This document shows positions 63,165 through 64,000 of a stretch of DNA of 64,000 bases, piece after piece. Source of the DNA: Harmothoe impar (lineage: Eukaryota > Annelida > Polychaeta > Phyllodocida > Polynoidae); contig OX381721.1 in the NCBI GenBank assembly GCA_947462335.1, positions 5,270,001-5,334,000 on the forward strand, written 5' to 3'. The first letter of the stretch is position 1, and each line of letters starts with the position of its first letter. The notes under the pieces are model-generated. The model worked only from the letters and a program-made list of their open reading frames with translations. It had not been told where the DNA came from and did no database searches. A program made the position numbers and the translations under genes.

Positions 63165-63213
63165 TATCGCTGCTGTAGGGGGCATCTTGTTGTATGGCCT
63201 GATCTGCTTCATT
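63165..63213 (-). CDS. Exon 2 (of those visible), 49 bp
   Basis: Acceptor CTCTTTTGCATTATAG and donor GATA|GTAAGTAGG bound 49 bases that read NEADQAIQQDAPYSSD plus one base. It starts in phase 0, as the exon at 63,705 requires, and ends in phase 1, as the exon at 62,864 requires. Without it the other two exons do not join in frame. The introns are 491 bp (63,214-63,704) and 300 bp (62,865-63,164). The peptide is acidic and polar, probably a linker. Confidence 0.65.
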
Positions 63214-63704
63214 CTATAATGCAAAAGAGGTGCATTAAGAACTTCTTTGTGCTGATGCAATGTATTATGGGTAAATAGCAGCACATATTAATGATTCTTT
63301 CCTCACCAATTGTTATATCATGATAGGCCTGACCAATAAAATATGGCTAAAATTGGTTGTTTTATACTCAAATATGTCAAAGTTCATGGTGCATGATTTA
63401 GCAAAAGCTAACCTGCAAGTAACTTAGCAACTTTCTGGTACTGCACATTAATACTTCAAGAGGGTCAAAACTTCATTGCCATGCATTACGATGCCAAAAG
63501 CATTCAATACTGTACTGTCAGCACTTTGCCAGCCTTAAAGAATTAAGACCGGCAAACCATTTGGCAGTAGAAAGGTTTCTCAATATGACTTATGACACAG
63601 CTTTACACAATTTTAGCATGAAAAGCTGACAAACTACACTCCATACACAATTTAGCAGCTAAGGGGTAGCAGTTTCAATTGTTTCATTTTAGTCCCACAC
63701 TCAC

Positions 63705-63864
63705 CTGATCTGAAGGCACCTGGTTCACATCTGGTGCCAGTTCAAGTACCAGGGTTTGAGGCAGGGGCTGGAAGTGGCCAGGGGTCCTTGCAGGTGAAAC
63801 ATCTGGAGCCTGGACCATTGCGGATGCTGTCGTCACTGTCTCAGCTCTGGTCTCATTGTTCACT
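63705..63864 (-). CDS. Exon 1 (of those visible) of the - strand gene
   Basis: Acceptor TTTTTTTCCAG and donor GATCAG|GTGAGTGTG bound 160 bases. Only one frame is open. It starts VNNETRAETVTTASAMVQAP and ends LELAPDVNQVPSDQ in phase 0. It is low-complexity, rich in Pro, Thr, Val and Ala, and probably disordered. The acceptor shows that further exons lie to the right of the window. A + strand open frame over the same bases (63,734-63,985) is a shadow. Confidence 0.7.
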
Positions 63865-64000
63865 CTGGAAAAAAATGTTGATTATAACAAAACATACTAC
63901 CCAAAAATGGGAGCATCGGATACATTCCCATAAGTCTGAGAAAGGAATGTTTAGGAGACAATTTAAGGGTTTAATTGATATCTGACTTTTGCATGACACT

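Noticed and set aside
63734..63985. 83-codon + strand frame at the right end
   Set aside because: It is the shadow of the - strand exon at 63,705-63,864, which has matching splice sites and phase.

Overview
The window looks like nuclear DNA from an animal. It is AT-rich, has canonical GT/AG splice signals with phase-consistent exons, carries a decayed LINE-type retrotransposon, several old interspersed repeats, a tRNA-derived sequence, and very large tandem repeats. No bacterial operons, rRNA genes or CRISPR arrays are seen. A marine invertebrate, possibly a cephalochordate, would fit, but that is a guess.

Layout. (1) 1-369: two phase-compatible open segments on the + strand, probably the 3' end of a gene that enters from the left. 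(2) 370-23,072: mostly non-coding, intron-like or intergenic DNA. It holds three diverged copies of one interspersed repeat (R1), three of a second (R2), a 288-bp tandem duplication (5,062-5,657), a tRNA-like sequence (about 8,291-8,366), a cluster of strong hairpins (12,058-12,262), possible nuclear-receptor half-sites (14,432-14,486), a broken non-LTR retrotransposon (about 18,600-21,488) and a MITE-like insertion (about 22,659-22,963). (3) 23,073-59,660: a 36.6-kb satellite array of about 63 head-to-tail monomers of about 583 bp. It has two domains of higher-order structure. In the right one, a seven-monomer unit of 4,071 bp is laid out as ABCDEFG-DEFG-AB-ABCDEFG-ABCDEFG. Its edges and centre are more diverged. 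(4) 60,668-62,330: a 1,645-bp foldback-type mobile element. It has terminal inverted repeats starting GGTAYMCGGAAT, sub-terminal arms made of nested minisatellites, and a perfect 9-bp target-site duplication (TGTACAAAT). (5) 62,610-63,864: three exons of a - strand gene whose splice phases agree (0, then 1). The last exon carries a degenerate C2H2-like motif.

The strongest candidates for something not catalogued are the foldback element with minisatellite arms and the satellite family with its higher-order repeats. Most long open frames in the window (64-97 residue frames in the satellite, 225-329 residue frames in the minisatellite) come from repeats without stop codons and are not annotated as genes. 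The genes and repeats do not form a shared pathway; the region reads as a repeat-rich interval between two partial genes.
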